Of a stretch of 64,000 nucleotides of DNA, positions 52,272-60,193 are shown piece by piece. Each line of letters opens with the position of its first letter. The stretch's first letter is position 1. Source of the DNA: UBA1672 sp033851915. Lineage in GTDB: Bacteria; Pseudomonadota; Alphaproteobacteria; Micavibrionales; Micavibrionaceae. Both the position numbers and the translations under genes were made by a program. A model generated the notes under the pieces. It was not told the origin of the DNA. It made no database searches and worked only from the letters and a program-made list of their open reading frames with translations. The stretch lies in the NCBI GenBank assembly GCA_033851915.1, contig JAWSVM010000001.1, positions 496,001 to 560,000 on the forward strand. Direction: 5' to 3'.

Positions 52272-52592
52272 GTGAATGCTCAAGCCTTAGAAAAACAGGA
52301 TGTAAATTTCTGCATTACCGGATATTTTGACGCTCAGACTGTGTCAGCGTTGGAAGAAGATTTTCAGATGCTCATCAATGACAGTAAGGGACGCTTGATC
52401 CTGGATCTCGGCGGTGTAGATTTCATGGATTCCTCAGGGATAGGGAGCATCGTCTTCTTGTATAAACGTTTAAAAGCCCAAAACCGCATTTTAGTGCTTA
52501 GTGGTGTGAATGGGCAACCTGCGCGCCTTATTCAGTCTTTGCGCGTTGATAAGACCATCACAACCGAGTTCTCCGAGCAGGAGGAAGAATAA
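52272..52592 (+). CDS. STAS-domain anti-sigma-factor antagonist
   Basis: 106 aa. Starts at GTG 52272 after AAAGGGAG; the upstream ATG at 52236 would precede the transcription start. STAS fold: INDSKGRLILDLGGVDFMDSSGIGSIVFLYKRL, with the conserved phospho-acceptor Ser in DSSGIG. Such proteins bind and inhibit RsbW-like kinases when unphosphorylated. The HATPase-REC-SpoIIE phosphatase at 55977 is its likely partner, so a partner-switch circuit sits within the EPS cluster. Confidence 0.88.
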   Translation: MNAQALEKQDVNFCITGYFDAQTVSALEEDFQMLINDSKGRLILDLGGVDFMDSSGIGSIVFLYKRLKAQNRILVLSGVNGQPARLIQSLRVDKTITTEFSEQEEE

Positions 52593-52990
52593 TGTTAAAA
52601 CGATTGAACCATCCTTCCGCCTCAAAGTCTCTTAAGTGGTCTCTCGCCGCTGTATTCTTATGTTCCGGGTGCTCGAATTTTTATTGGCCTCAGCACGGAC
52701 ACAGCGGTAAGGCGGAGGCGCGCTCACATGTGGTGCATTGGCATTACGAACGTGACCAATTATCTTTGATCGAAATACAGATCACAGATGCGCGGCAGGA
52801 TATTCATATTCTCAAACATAACGGCGCAGTCAAATATCATCCGGCACTCATGCATGAAATAGATATGAATATGGTTTTAGTCGAGCGTGAATTTGAGGGG
52901 CATTTTTACAAGGAAACAGAACATAATCTTGTGAAACTCAAGGACCGAATTAAGCAGGCACAAGAAAAAATGGGGAAAAAACAGACCTAG
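52592..52990 (+). CDS. Small lipoprotein in the export operon
   Basis: 132 aa. Signal with lipobox FLCSGC (Cys near residue 27). The mature part is charged and helical, with HWHYERDQLSLIEIQITDARQDIHILK and a C-terminal coiled-coil-like NLVKLKDRIKQAQEKM. Its first base overlaps the last base of the STAS stop codon. Function unknown; position suggests a part of the outer-membrane export complex. Confidence 0.6.
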   Translation: MLKRLNHPSASKSLKWSLAAVFLCSGCSNFYWPQHGHSGKAEARSHVVHWHYERDQLSLIEIQITDARQDIHILKHNGAVKYHPALMHEIDMNMVLVEREFEGHFYKETEHNLVKLKDRIKQAQEKMGKKQT

Positions 52991-53017
52991 ATAATGGGCG
53001 TTTTAGGGAGAGTAAAA

Positions 53018-55270
53018 ATGAGACAAAAACATAAAAAAATAAGTAATCATTTCAAAAATATTTCATGCTTCGTCGTACTATTATTATGCCTTTTTCTTGG
53101 CAATATGGTGCGGGCGGCCGATGATATTTACAGTCCTTTGAAAAAAGCGTTTCTTGAGGACACAGTTTATGATGCATACACAAACCCATTGCCGTTTCTT
53201 GAGTCCGAAATCGTGAATTTACGCCCCGGCGATATGTTGATGATTGATTTCCCCGGTGAAGCCAATTTTTCCGAACCGTTCCAAATTGATAGCGAGGGTA
53301 TCCTTGTTCTGCCGGAGGTTGGCCGCCTTCAAATGCAGGGCAAAACAATTGAAGAAGCCTCAAAGGTTATCAGTCTTGGATTATCTTCTATGTATAAGGA
53401 TGTTGATCGTGTCTCCGTTGTTTTGAAAGAGCGCCGCTTGCTGATCAGTGTTTTAGGATACGTGAAAATCCCCGGCCCTGTAGATCTGTCAGGAAAAGCC
53501 ACTGTGCAAATAGCGATTAATCAGGCAGGTGGGTTAGAACAAGGCGCACAGCTTGATAAAGTTCAGGTACGTCGCAGCAATGAGCGCGGTGAAACCACAG
53601 TATTTGTCTTTGATTACAAGGAATATCTCGATACCGGTGATTTAAGCCTTTTGCCTGAACTCAAACCTCTGGACACAATTTTCGTTCCGGCATCACCACT
53701 AACCGGAAATGTGCAGGTTGATTTTGATGCACGCACATTGACCGCTGCCGGAGATGCAGGGGGCAGTGAGGACGCGATTAAAATTTTCGGTGAAGTCCAT
53801 CGTCCTGGCGTTTTTAAGTATAAAGAAGGCGCGTCACTGGTGGATATGCTTATGCGTGCGGGCGGCGTAACGCGCTATGCGGGGGTTGAGCAAATCCGCG
53901 TGATTATCGGCGGTGTGCCGCAGCCTTTTAATATGCGCGAATATATGGATACCGGAAATCTTGACTTAATGCCCATCGTTGGCAAAGGCGATACAATTTT
54001 CGTACCGCAAATGAGCGATCAGATAAAAATCGGCGCACGTACCGTTTATGTGATTGGTGAAGTAAAAATCCCCGGAGCTTATGAAACCAAGGAAGGCGCA
54101 ACGTTCTTTGATATTCTGGCGAATGCCGGCGGGCCTACGCGCTTTGCAGAGGTACGCCAGATGCGTATCCTGCGCAAGGATGGTAGTGTTGATCCCTTTG
54201 ATTTCCAAGCCTATACGGAGAAAACGGATTCAAAATTAACCCTTCCTATTATCCGTCCCGGTGATGCGATTTTAGTGCCGGAAAAGACCGACATGAATGA
54301 AAAATCATGGCTCAAGATTGCGCCCAGTCGCGCAATTATGATTGTCGGTGCGGTAAAACGTCCGGGTCGTTATGAGTGGGCCGATGAGATGAGCTTGCTG
54401 GATTTAATTGCACATGCCGGCGGCCCTGTTTCGACAGCCGATACCTCGCAGCTCAAAATCATGCCGCGCCCTAACCAGACAGATCAAAAGCCAATCTATT
54501 TTGACTTTGGCAAATTCATGAGTGAAGGCGGCAGTATTGACGATATACCGGTTCTTGATGCCGGTTATACGGTTGAAGTTCCGGAACTTCCGAAAGATCC
54601 GAACGATAACCGTTCCCAATGGATACGTCAGGAAAGTAACCGCTCCATCTATATTATGGGGTCTATCATCGCGCCGGGGCGTTATGCCTTTAACGAGAAT
54701 TTGAATTTCCTTGATATCCTCGCACAGGCGCAAGGGCCAAGCGCGGCGGCGGATTTAGAACATATTCGCATCTCGCACCGTAAGGAAAATGGAAGCCGCG
54801 TGACGAAGGTTAATCTCGCGCTCTATTTTGAAACCGGTGATGATAGTTTGCTGCCGAAGGTTAAACCGGAAGATGTCATCTATATTCCCGACCAGAACCG
54901 TGCATGGCAGCAAAAACCAAAAGAGCAGACGGTACGGGTGCTGGGCGCTGTGGGCAGACCGGGGCGTTATGAATTTAACAATTCCATGACTATCCTCGAT
55001 CTGTTGGCTGAGGCCGGTGGGCCGCGTGCAGACGCGCTGGAAGAAAAAATTGTGGTGGTGAATGTTGTTGATGGCAAGCCCAGAGCACAGCTTTTTGATC
55101 TAATCGATTTCGCCAAAAGTGGTGATTACAATCGCCTTCCGGTGCTGCGGGTTGGTGATACGGTCTTTGTTCCTGATGAGAGCCAGAGTGCGCGGGCGCA
55201 GTTTAGAGAAAACTTATCTGACATGATCGGCGTGGTGAATTTGGTTCGCACGCTTGTAACAGGATTTTAG
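53018..55270 (+). CDS. Multi-SLBB polysaccharide export protein (Wza-like)
   Basis: 750 aa from the ATG at 53018 (AGGGAGAG upstream), with a signal peptide ending VRAA. A Poly_export domain (LRPGDMLMIDFPGEANFSEPFQIDSEGILVLPEVG, quoted in part) is followed by about six SLBB repeats, each a variant of GxVxxPGxYxxxxxxxxxDxLxxAGG (IFGEVHRPGVFKYKEGASLVDML, VYVIGEVKIPGAYETKEGATFFDIL, VRVLGAVGRPGRYEFNNSMTILDLL). Wza itself has two. Such long forms make the outer-membrane or periplasmic conduit for EPS. It follows the lipoprotein and precedes the BY-kinase-like gene. Confidence 0.9.
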   Translation: MRQKHKKISNHFKNISCFVVLLLCLFLGNMVRAADDIYSPLKKAFLEDTVYDAYTNPLPFLESEIVNLRPGDMLMIDFPGEANFSEPFQIDSEGILVLPEVGRLQMQGKTIEEASKVISLGLSSMYKDVDRVSVVLKERRLLISVLGYVKIPGPVDLSGKATVQIAINQAGGLEQGAQLDKVQVRRSNERGETTVFVFDYKEYLDTGDLSLLPELKPLDTIFVPASPLTGNVQVDFDARTLTAAGDAGGSEDAIKIFGEVHRPGVFKYKEGASLVDMLMRAGGVTRYAGVEQIRVIIGGVPQPFNMREYMDTGNLDLMPIVGKGDTIFVPQMSDQIKIGARTVYVIGEVKIPGAYETKEGATFFDILANAGGPTRFAEVRQMRILRKDGSVDPFDFQAYTEKTDSKLTLPIIRPGDAILVPEKTDMNEKSWLKIAPSRAIMIVGAVKRPGRYEWADEMSLLDLIAHAGGPVSTADTSQLKIMPRPNQTDQKPIYFDFGKFMSEGGSIDDIPVLDAGYTVEVPELPKDPNDNRSQWIRQESNRSIYIMGSIIAPGRYAFNENLNFLDILAQAQGPSAAADLEHIRISHRKENGSRVTKVNLALYFETGDDSLLPKVKPEDVIYIPDQNRAWQQKPKEQTVRVLGAVGRPGRYEFNNSMTILDLLAEAGGPRADALEEKIVVVNVVDGKPRAQLFDLIDFAKSGDYNRLPVLRVGDTVFVPDESQSARAQFRENLSDMIGVVNLVRTLVTGF

Positions 55271-55281
55271 GAGGTAAAATT

Positions 55282-55989
55282 ATGATCCCCATAGCGATAC
55301 ATGAAAAAGCAGTTCAAAATACGTTCTATAAAATTAAGAGAGAAGAAATTAAGAGCGTCGCTGTGACGTCTGCGCGCAGGGGTGAAGGTGTAAGTGCCTT
55401 TTCCTATGCGTTGGCACGGCGTGCGGCAACCGCCGGTGTACGGGTTTTACTGATTGATTTGAATTTCACGCATCCCGGCCAGAGTGAAGCACTGGCGTTG
55501 GTACATTATGATTGGAGTCCCGCAGAACATATCGAAAAAAGTTCTATCCAAAATATCTCGAACACTAATTTGGCCGTTCTCAGCGCACCACAAAGGGTAA
55601 AAGATACATGGCCGTTTCAAGATCAAGATAAAATTCGGCATATGTTGGATCGTTTGAATAAAGACTATGACCTCATTATTGCTGATATGCCCAGTATTTT
55701 AGAGCCGGAAAGCGAGTTACAGGTTGAAATCCCTTGTGCAGCGTTTGATGCCGCGGTGATAATGGCACTCTCTGGCAGAGCGATAGAAACGGAAATGACG
55801 CAAGTTAAAGAGATGCTGGATGAAGCTAATGTCAATATTCTGGGTGCGATCATAAATGATCAATTTACGCCAACACTTGTTGAAGAACTTAACCGCCAGT
55901 TGGAAAAATTTGATCTACGCTTTCCTCGTGTAACAAAATCTCTCAAACACTGGATTACGCATAGTCCATTTCTGAATCAATCTCTTTGA
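55282..55989 (+). CDS. BY-kinase/CpsD-like ATPase with degenerate Walker A
   Basis: 235 aa with the fold of the cytoplasmic kinase half of Wzc/CpsD: VAVTSARRGEGVSAFSYALARRAATAGVRVLLIDLN (quoted in part) and DYDLIIADMPSIL. In active enzymes the P-loop is GEGKST; here it is GEGVSA, so both the Lys and the Thr that hold the nucleotide are missing. There is no tyrosine-rich tail. It probably regulates polymerisation as a pseudo-kinase through the Wzz-like partner. GGAGG lies nine bases before the ATG. The end overlaps the convergent phosphatase gene by 13 bases. Confidence 0.8.
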   Translation: MIPIAIHEKAVQNTFYKIKREEIKSVAVTSARRGEGVSAFSYALARRAATAGVRVLLIDLNFTHPGQSEALALVHYDWSPAEHIEKSSIQNISNTNLAVLSAPQRVKDTWPFQDQDKIRHMLDRLNKDYDLIIADMPSILEPESELQVEIPCAAFDAAVIMALSGRAIETEMTQVKEMLDEANVNILGAIINDQFTPTLVEELNRQLEKFDLRFPRVTKSLKHWITHSPFLNQSL

Positions 55990-57521
55990 ATCATAATAAG
56001 AATCGCATCATCATTTAGTGATGCTGCCGTTTTTTCCAGAAAGACGTTCCAGGTTTGCGCGGTACTCTCTGCTATAGATAAGGGCCATGTTAATTTTATG
56101 GTTTCGCGCATGTTGCTTTCGTGCGTTTCCATGGCTTCGGCGTTTTTTCCAACTTCCATAAGGCCATCAGTATACATGATCAGGCGCTGTTTAGGCTCAA
56201 GAGACAGGCTTACGCTTTCATAGATTGTATCAGGGCAAAGGCCGGGTATTGCGCCTTCAATCTCTACCTCATGAATATTTTCACCATCGCAAAGTAACGG
56301 TGCCGGATGCCCGGCAGAGGCTATCTTGATCGTACCGTCTTTTGATGTTGTCAGAATTTGTGCGGTTAAAATTGTTTTCTCGCCGATTTTATCTGTGTGT
56401 AGAAAATGTGAGAGAGCGGTTAAAATATCTGCCGGATCTTGCACATTGCTTTGCGCCGATAAAAACCCATGGAGGTAGCCGGCAAAGCTATGGCTAAAAA
56501 ATTTAGCCTGTGCCCCGTGACCCATGATATCCATCACAATGATGTGATCACATTCATGACCCGAAAGATGTAGCGCGATATCACCGCCGCCGGCTTCTGC
56601 GGCTTGCCATTTTAAAGAAATTTGATAGCAGTCAATCTTCTTTGGCAATGAAGGCGCCAGAACAGATGTTATTTCATCATCCAGTCGATCACCCAAAAGT
56701 TGTCGGTCTTGCTGTGCCTTGCCGAGTGTGCGTTTGAGGGTTTTTAACAAATTATCTTTGCGCACCGGCTTTTGCAGGAAACCATTGACTGGCAAGTTTT
56801 CAGCGATTTGGGCTGTCGTGTTTTTTGTATTTCCAGTCATGAAAATAAACGGAATCAGTGCTAACGCTTTATCATTTTGTAAACTATTGCAAAACTCAAT
56901 ACCATCACCGTCTTCCATCATAACATCACAGAGAATAATATCCGGTTTCTTATGACTATCTTTTAGCCATGCCAGAGCATCTTGACCGGATTTAGCTTTT
57001 TGTATTTGGTAAAATTCTTTAATATAAACTTCAAGCAAACAAAGTTGTATTGGATCATCATCAATAATTAAAGCTAAGGGCTTTTGTGGAAGAAAGGGTG
57101 AAGGCGCAGATAAGCGATAGCAATTCCAGTCCTTCATACGTTCGTATGTGAAGTTATTGAAGTCTCGTCCGGCGAGGCCTAAACCGATCCCGCCTGTCTC
57201 TAAAACGCCATTTTTCATGTCTGTATTTTGTGCTTTTGAATGGCTATACATCACTTCAAAGTTATCAAATGGATTGCCATCATCCATTAAGATGAAATCC
57301 AGGCTTTCTCCTTGTTTTTTCAGGGTAATTTTGAAAGTTTTCGGCTTTGAACGTGCATGTTTTAGCGCGTTTGTCAGCATCTCTGAGGCACTAAGCATAA
57401 AAGGATCCTGCGCATTATCATCATAGCCTAAACGCTTCAAACAAGTTTTTAAATTTGCATGAATATCCCTGATAGATTCAAGGGCAGCAGGATATTTTTT
57501 ATCTAAAACAATCATTTTCAT
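55977..57521 (-). CDS. HATPase - receiver - SpoIIE phosphatase regulator
   Basis: 514 aa, three domains. Residues 1-140 are an RsbW-like HATPase (MLSASEMLTNALKHARSKPK, FILMDDGNPFD, GGIGLGLAG). Residues 148-265 are a receiver (ALIIDDDPIQLCLLE, ILCDVMMEDGDG, FMTGN, FLQKPVR). Residues 300-514 are a PP2C/SpoIIE phosphatase (AEAGGGDIALHL, VMDIMGHGAQAKFFS, ASAGHPAPLL, LIMYTDGLMEV, DDAILIMI). It combines kinase and phosphatase of a partner-switch pathway under a phosphorylation input, and its substrate is probably the STAS protein at 52272. Divergent from the NtrC-type gene, with a perfect activator palindrome between. Confidence 0.88.
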   Translation of the reverse strand: MKMIVLDKKYPAALESIRDIHANLKTCLKRLGYDDNAQDPFMLSASEMLTNALKHARSKPKTFKITLKKQGESLDFILMDDGNPFDNFEVMYSHSKAQNTDMKNGVLETGGIGLGLAGRDFNNFTYERMKDWNCYRLSAPSPFLPQKPLALIIDDDPIQLCLLEVYIKEFYQIQKAKSGQDALAWLKDSHKKPDIILCDVMMEDGDGIEFCNSLQNDKALALIPFIFMTGNTKNTTAQIAENLPVNGFLQKPVRKDNLLKTLKRTLGKAQQDRQLLGDRLDDEITSVLAPSLPKKIDCYQISLKWQAAEAGGGDIALHLSGHECDHIIVMDIMGHGAQAKFFSHSFAGYLHGFLSAQSNVQDPADILTALSHFLHTDKIGEKTILTAQILTTSKDGTIKIASAGHPAPLLCDGENIHEVEIEGAIPGLCPDTIYESVSLSLEPKQRLIMYTDGLMEVGKNAEAMETHESNMRETIKLTWPLSIAESTAQTWNVFLEKTAASLNDDAILIMIQRD

Positions 57522-57524
57522 ATA

Positions 57525-57541
57525 TTTCTCATTTTGAGAAA
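57525..57541. promoter_or_regulatory. Candidate activator site between the phosphatase and NtrC-type genes
   Basis: TTTCTCA-TTT-TGAGAAA, a perfect dyad with the same arms and spacing as 42546-42562. It overlaps the presumed promoter area (TATAAT at 57562 on the plus strand), which would allow autoregulation. Confidence 0.65.
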
Positions 57542-57605
57542 GATTTTGTTAATATACACTGTATAATATAGTAACCATGCAAATATTAAACCAAAGAATG
57601 TTCTT

Positions 57606-59060
57606 ATGTCCCAAATTCTGATTGTTGAAGATGATAAAAATATGGCTGCTTTGTTTGAGGAGTACCTTAAGGATGAGCCATGCGTAATAACAGGAGTGCC
57701 GGACGGTATGAGTGCGCTGGATGCGCTGAATAATGCTTCATTTGATGTCGTGCTTTTGGATTTAAAGTTACCGGATATGGACGGGTTTGATATCTTGAAA
57801 CACATTCATGAAAAGGCCATGGGTTGTACGGTAATTGTTATTACCGGGCAAGGTTCTATGAATACAGCGATTGAAGCGATGCGGCTGGGTGCACATGATT
57901 TTTTGGTGAAGCCAACGGATAAGGACCGTCTGGTTATTACGCTAAGAAATGCGCTGGAAAATCAGGAAATGCAGGGCGTTATCCAGACGTATCAAAAGAG
58001 AATTGATCGCCATGATTACTGTGGATTTATCGGTTCATCTCTACAGATGCAAGAAGTTTACCGGATTATCGATTCAGCTGCAGGCAGTAAGGCAACTGTT
58101 TTTATCACAGGTGAAAGCGGCACAGGAAAGGAAATCTGCGCTGAGGCTATCCATCAGAAAAGTAACCGTAAAGGCAAACCGTTTTGCGCTATTAACTGCG
58201 CGGCTATTCCGCATGACCTCATGGAATCTGAAATATTCGGACATGTGAAGGGCGCATTTACCGGTGCCAATGTCGATCGTGATGGTGCTGCGTCCAGAGC
58301 CAATGGCGGTACATTGTTTTTGGATGAAATTGGTGAAATGGATTTGGATTTGCAAACCAAGCTATTGCGTTTTGTTCAGACCGGAAAAGTGATGAAGGTC
58401 GGGGGCAGTAAAGAAATTAGTGTTGATGTGCGCATTATTTGTGCGACTAACCGTGATCCGCTGGAGGAAGTGCAGGCCGGACGTTTTCGTGAAGACCTCT
58501 ATTATCGTCTTCATGTCTTGCCCATTGATATGCCACCTTTGCGAGAGCGTGGAGAGGATATTCTACATATAGCAGAGTTTTTCCTGAAAACGCATGCCAG
58601 TGAAGAGCATAAGGTTTTTGAAGATTTTGATGAAGATGTCCAATCTATCTTTATGGCTTATGACTGGCCGGGCAATGTTCGCCAACTGCAGAATGTCGTG
58701 CGCAATATCGTGGTTTTGAATGATGCGAAAAGCGTTTCTGCCAGCCTGTTACCGGCACCACTTAATAATATTCACCCGTCTCGCGTGCAGCCAATCAAGG
58801 TGATACGAAAGCCTGAACAAGCCTCTTCTGTTATTGTTCGGCAATCTGTTCCACAGCAGGTTAGCCCAGAACTTTTATTGGGGAGTACACCGGAAACATT
58901 GGTGCGCATTGAAACGCTTGAGCGTATGGCAATTGAGAATGCTATTCGTGTCTGTGATGGTAACATTCCTGAAGTTGCCCATTATTTGGGCGTGAGCGCA
59001 GCAACAATTTATCGTAAAAAATCGGCATGGAACAAGGAAGATCAGGCAAATAGTGCTTAG
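57606..59060 (+). CDS. NtrC-type sigma-54-dependent response regulator
   Basis: 484 aa. Receiver (LIVEDDKNMAA, VVLLDLKLPDMDG, VKPTD), AAA+ domain with Walker A TGESGTGKE, the sigma-54-contact loop VKGAFTGAN intact, Walker B GGTLFLDEIGEMD, VRIICATNRDP and the Arg-finger region FREDLYYRLHVLPI, then a Fis-type helix-turn-helix (IENAIRVCDGNIPEVAHYLGVSAATIYRKKSAW, quoted in part). It activates sigma-54 promoters by binding an upstream palindrome. TTTCTCA-N3-TGAGAAA sites beside this gene and upstream of several sigma-54-like promoters are the likely targets, making it the master switch of the EPS regulon. Confidence 0.93.
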   Translation: MSQILIVEDDKNMAALFEEYLKDEPCVITGVPDGMSALDALNNASFDVVLLDLKLPDMDGFDILKHIHEKAMGCTVIVITGQGSMNTAIEAMRLGAHDFLVKPTDKDRLVITLRNALENQEMQGVIQTYQKRIDRHDYCGFIGSSLQMQEVYRIIDSAAGSKATVFITGESGTGKEICAEAIHQKSNRKGKPFCAINCAAIPHDLMESEIFGHVKGAFTGANVDRDGAASRANGGTLFLDEIGEMDLDLQTKLLRFVQTGKVMKVGGSKEISVDVRIICATNRDPLEEVQAGRFREDLYYRLHVLPIDMPPLRERGEDILHIAEFFLKTHASEEHKVFEDFDEDVQSIFMAYDWPGNVRQLQNVVRNIVVLNDAKSVSASLLPAPLNNIHPSRVQPIKVIRKPEQASSVIVRQSVPQQVSPELLLGSTPETLVRIETLERMAIENAIRVCDGNIPEVAHYLGVSAATIYRKKSAWNKEDQANSA

Positions 59061-59069
59061 GTTTCTAAT

Positions 59070-59438
59070 TTACACTGTGTAATCACGAAGGGCTTGTAAG
59101 CTTTGTTCACTCAACAGGTTAAGACGGTCAATACGATCCTGAAACTTTTGATGTCTGCCTGGCCTTGCAAATTCAATTTCTCTGCATATTTTTTCAAGAT
59201 TCAATGCGCCATAGGTGGCCGCAGAGGTGCCCAAAGTATGCGCCTCAAGTTCAACTTCTGAAAATCGGCTTTTGCCGTAAGCTTCTGTAATTCTCTCTGT
59301 GCGTGCTTTGCAATCTTCAAAAAAACGCCCCATAAAATCTTTCATGGCCTCTTTACCAATGGCTTCGCATAGGGCATTTAATGTGGCTTCATCAATCACA
59401 TTGTTATCCAGAATTGCATTATGTTGAGATTCAAACAT
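59070..59438 (-). CDS. HPt phosphotransfer protein
   Basis: 122 aa from the ATG at 59438, which overlaps the end of the response-regulator gene by 8 bases. Helical, with the phospho-acceptor His in VELEAHTLGTSAATYGALNLEK, the HPt pattern (HxLxGxxxxxGA). It would move phosphate between a hybrid or receiver partner and a final regulator. None of the kinases in the window carries a fused receiver, so the single-domain receivers (32740 and 59431) are the obvious intermediates. Confidence 0.85.
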   Translation of the reverse strand: MFESQHNAILDNNVIDEATLNALCEAIGKEAMKDFMGRFFEDCKARTERITEAYGKSRFSEVELEAHTLGTSAATYGALNLEKICREIEFARPGRHQKFQDRIDRLNLLSEQSLQALRDYTV

Positions 59439-59811
59439 TGGCAAAATACCTCACGATACGTTCATTAAGTTGGTTAAAATCGACGGGCTTAGTCAGATAC
59501 CCATCAACGCCGGCGATGCAGGCTGTTTCAAAATCTTCACCGGTACGTTTGGCGGTGAGCATAAAAACAGGCATATCCCGTGTTTTTTTGTTTTTACGCA
59601 AGCGGAGTAAAAATTGGAGTCCCGAAAGCTCCGGCATCGACCAATCCAGAATAATAATATCGCACTTCTTTTTCCCGGCGTCCCTCAAGGCTAAATGCGG
59701 GTCTTCATAATAATGAACATCAAACCCGCTTTTTTCATCCAGATAGCGAGAAATCATACCCCCAATCAGCGGATCATCATCAACAACCATAATCTTGTGT
59801 CTTTTATCCAT
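59431..59811 (-). CDS. Single-domain response regulator
   Basis: 126 aa from the ATG at 59811 (GAGAGGAG upstream); the frame runs further upstream, but the sigma-54-like promoter at 59840 excludes that. Receiver: IMVVDDDPLIGGM, IIILDWSMPELSG with the phospho-Asp, FMLTAK, LTKPVD. It is co-transcribed with the HPt gene and probably exchanges phosphate with it. Confidence 0.9.
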   Translation of the reverse strand: MDKRHKIMVVDDDPLIGGMISRYLDEKSGFDVHYYEDPHLALRDAGKKKCDIIILDWSMPELSGLQFLLRLRKNKKTRDMPVFMLTAKRTGEDFETACIAGVDGYLTKPVDFNQLNERIVRYFANV

Positions 59812-59839
59812 TATATTACTCCTCTCTATAAGATATATC

Positions 59840-59855
59840 TGCAATGTGCATGCCA
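59840..59855 (-). promoter_or_regulatory. Sigma-54-like promoter for the receiver-HPt operon
   Basis: Minus strand TGGCATGCACATTGCA, GG-N10-GC. The expected start at about 59829 fits the ATG at 59811. Confidence 0.75.
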
Positions 59856-59914
59856 GAGGAGTGAGGCCGTAACCCATTGTAACATAATGGATTGTATGTG
59901 TGCAGCGAAATATT

Positions 59915-59931
59915 ATTCTTAAATTGAGAGA
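59915..59931. promoter_or_regulatory. Candidate activator site upstream of the receiver-HPt operon
   Basis: ATTCTTA-AAT-TGAGAGA, a three-mismatch version of the palindrome, about 60 bases upstream of the promoter at 59840. Confidence 0.45.
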
Positions 59932-59981
59932 CATAATAGATAAAGAAGAAAATATTTACGAATTTTGATATAGAAGCAGTC

Positions 59982-60060
59982 GCTCACTAATATGTCGTAA
60001 TGTTATTCTTGTTTGAGATAAGTTATCATCAGACTACACACACAGCCATTTTATTTCCGA
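59982..60060. repeat. Repeat copy C fused to a recombinase remnant
   Basis: Aligns without gaps to copy B (23789-23867) in its left part (TCACT, GTAATGTTATT, CAGACT, CACAGCCA) and keeps CAGCCATTTTATTTCC at its right. Unlike B it is followed within 45 bases by a fragment of a serine recombinase gene. The order element-end, core, recombinase-end is that of a circular junction or tandem element joint. Confidence 0.6.
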
Positions 60061-60071
60061 TTTTCTAAACA

Positions 60072-60140
60072 CTGATAATCATGCCATCATCTAGATAATA
60101 GCGACTTTGTAGCGTATTTTGTGAAGCACAATAATATATA
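60072..60140 (-). pseudogene. Remnant of a serine recombinase gene
   Basis: On the minus strand one frame reads IYYCASQNTLQSRYY, close to HYYVSQNLLQSRNH of the recombinase at 6767-8296. At the DNA level GCGACTTTGTAGC and ATTTTGTGA are identical between 60101-60124 and 7304-7327. Flanking codons do not match, and a stop follows (near 60066). Only about 20 codons remain, in the same orientation relative to the repeat core as the intact gene. Confidence 0.55.
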
Positions 60141-60152
60141 GCGCTGAACACT

Positions 60153-60187
60153 AGCCCTCAAGAAAACATTACAAACCCTTGAGGGCT
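60153..60187 (-). terminator. Hairpin at the end of the RTX gene
   Basis: AGCCCTCAAG and CTTGAGGGCT form a perfect 10-bp stem with a 15-base loop, just after the RTX stop codon. There is no clear U-tract on the minus strand, so it may be a processing or attenuating hairpin rather than a full intrinsic terminator. Confidence 0.5.
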
Positions 60188-60193
60188 GCTACA

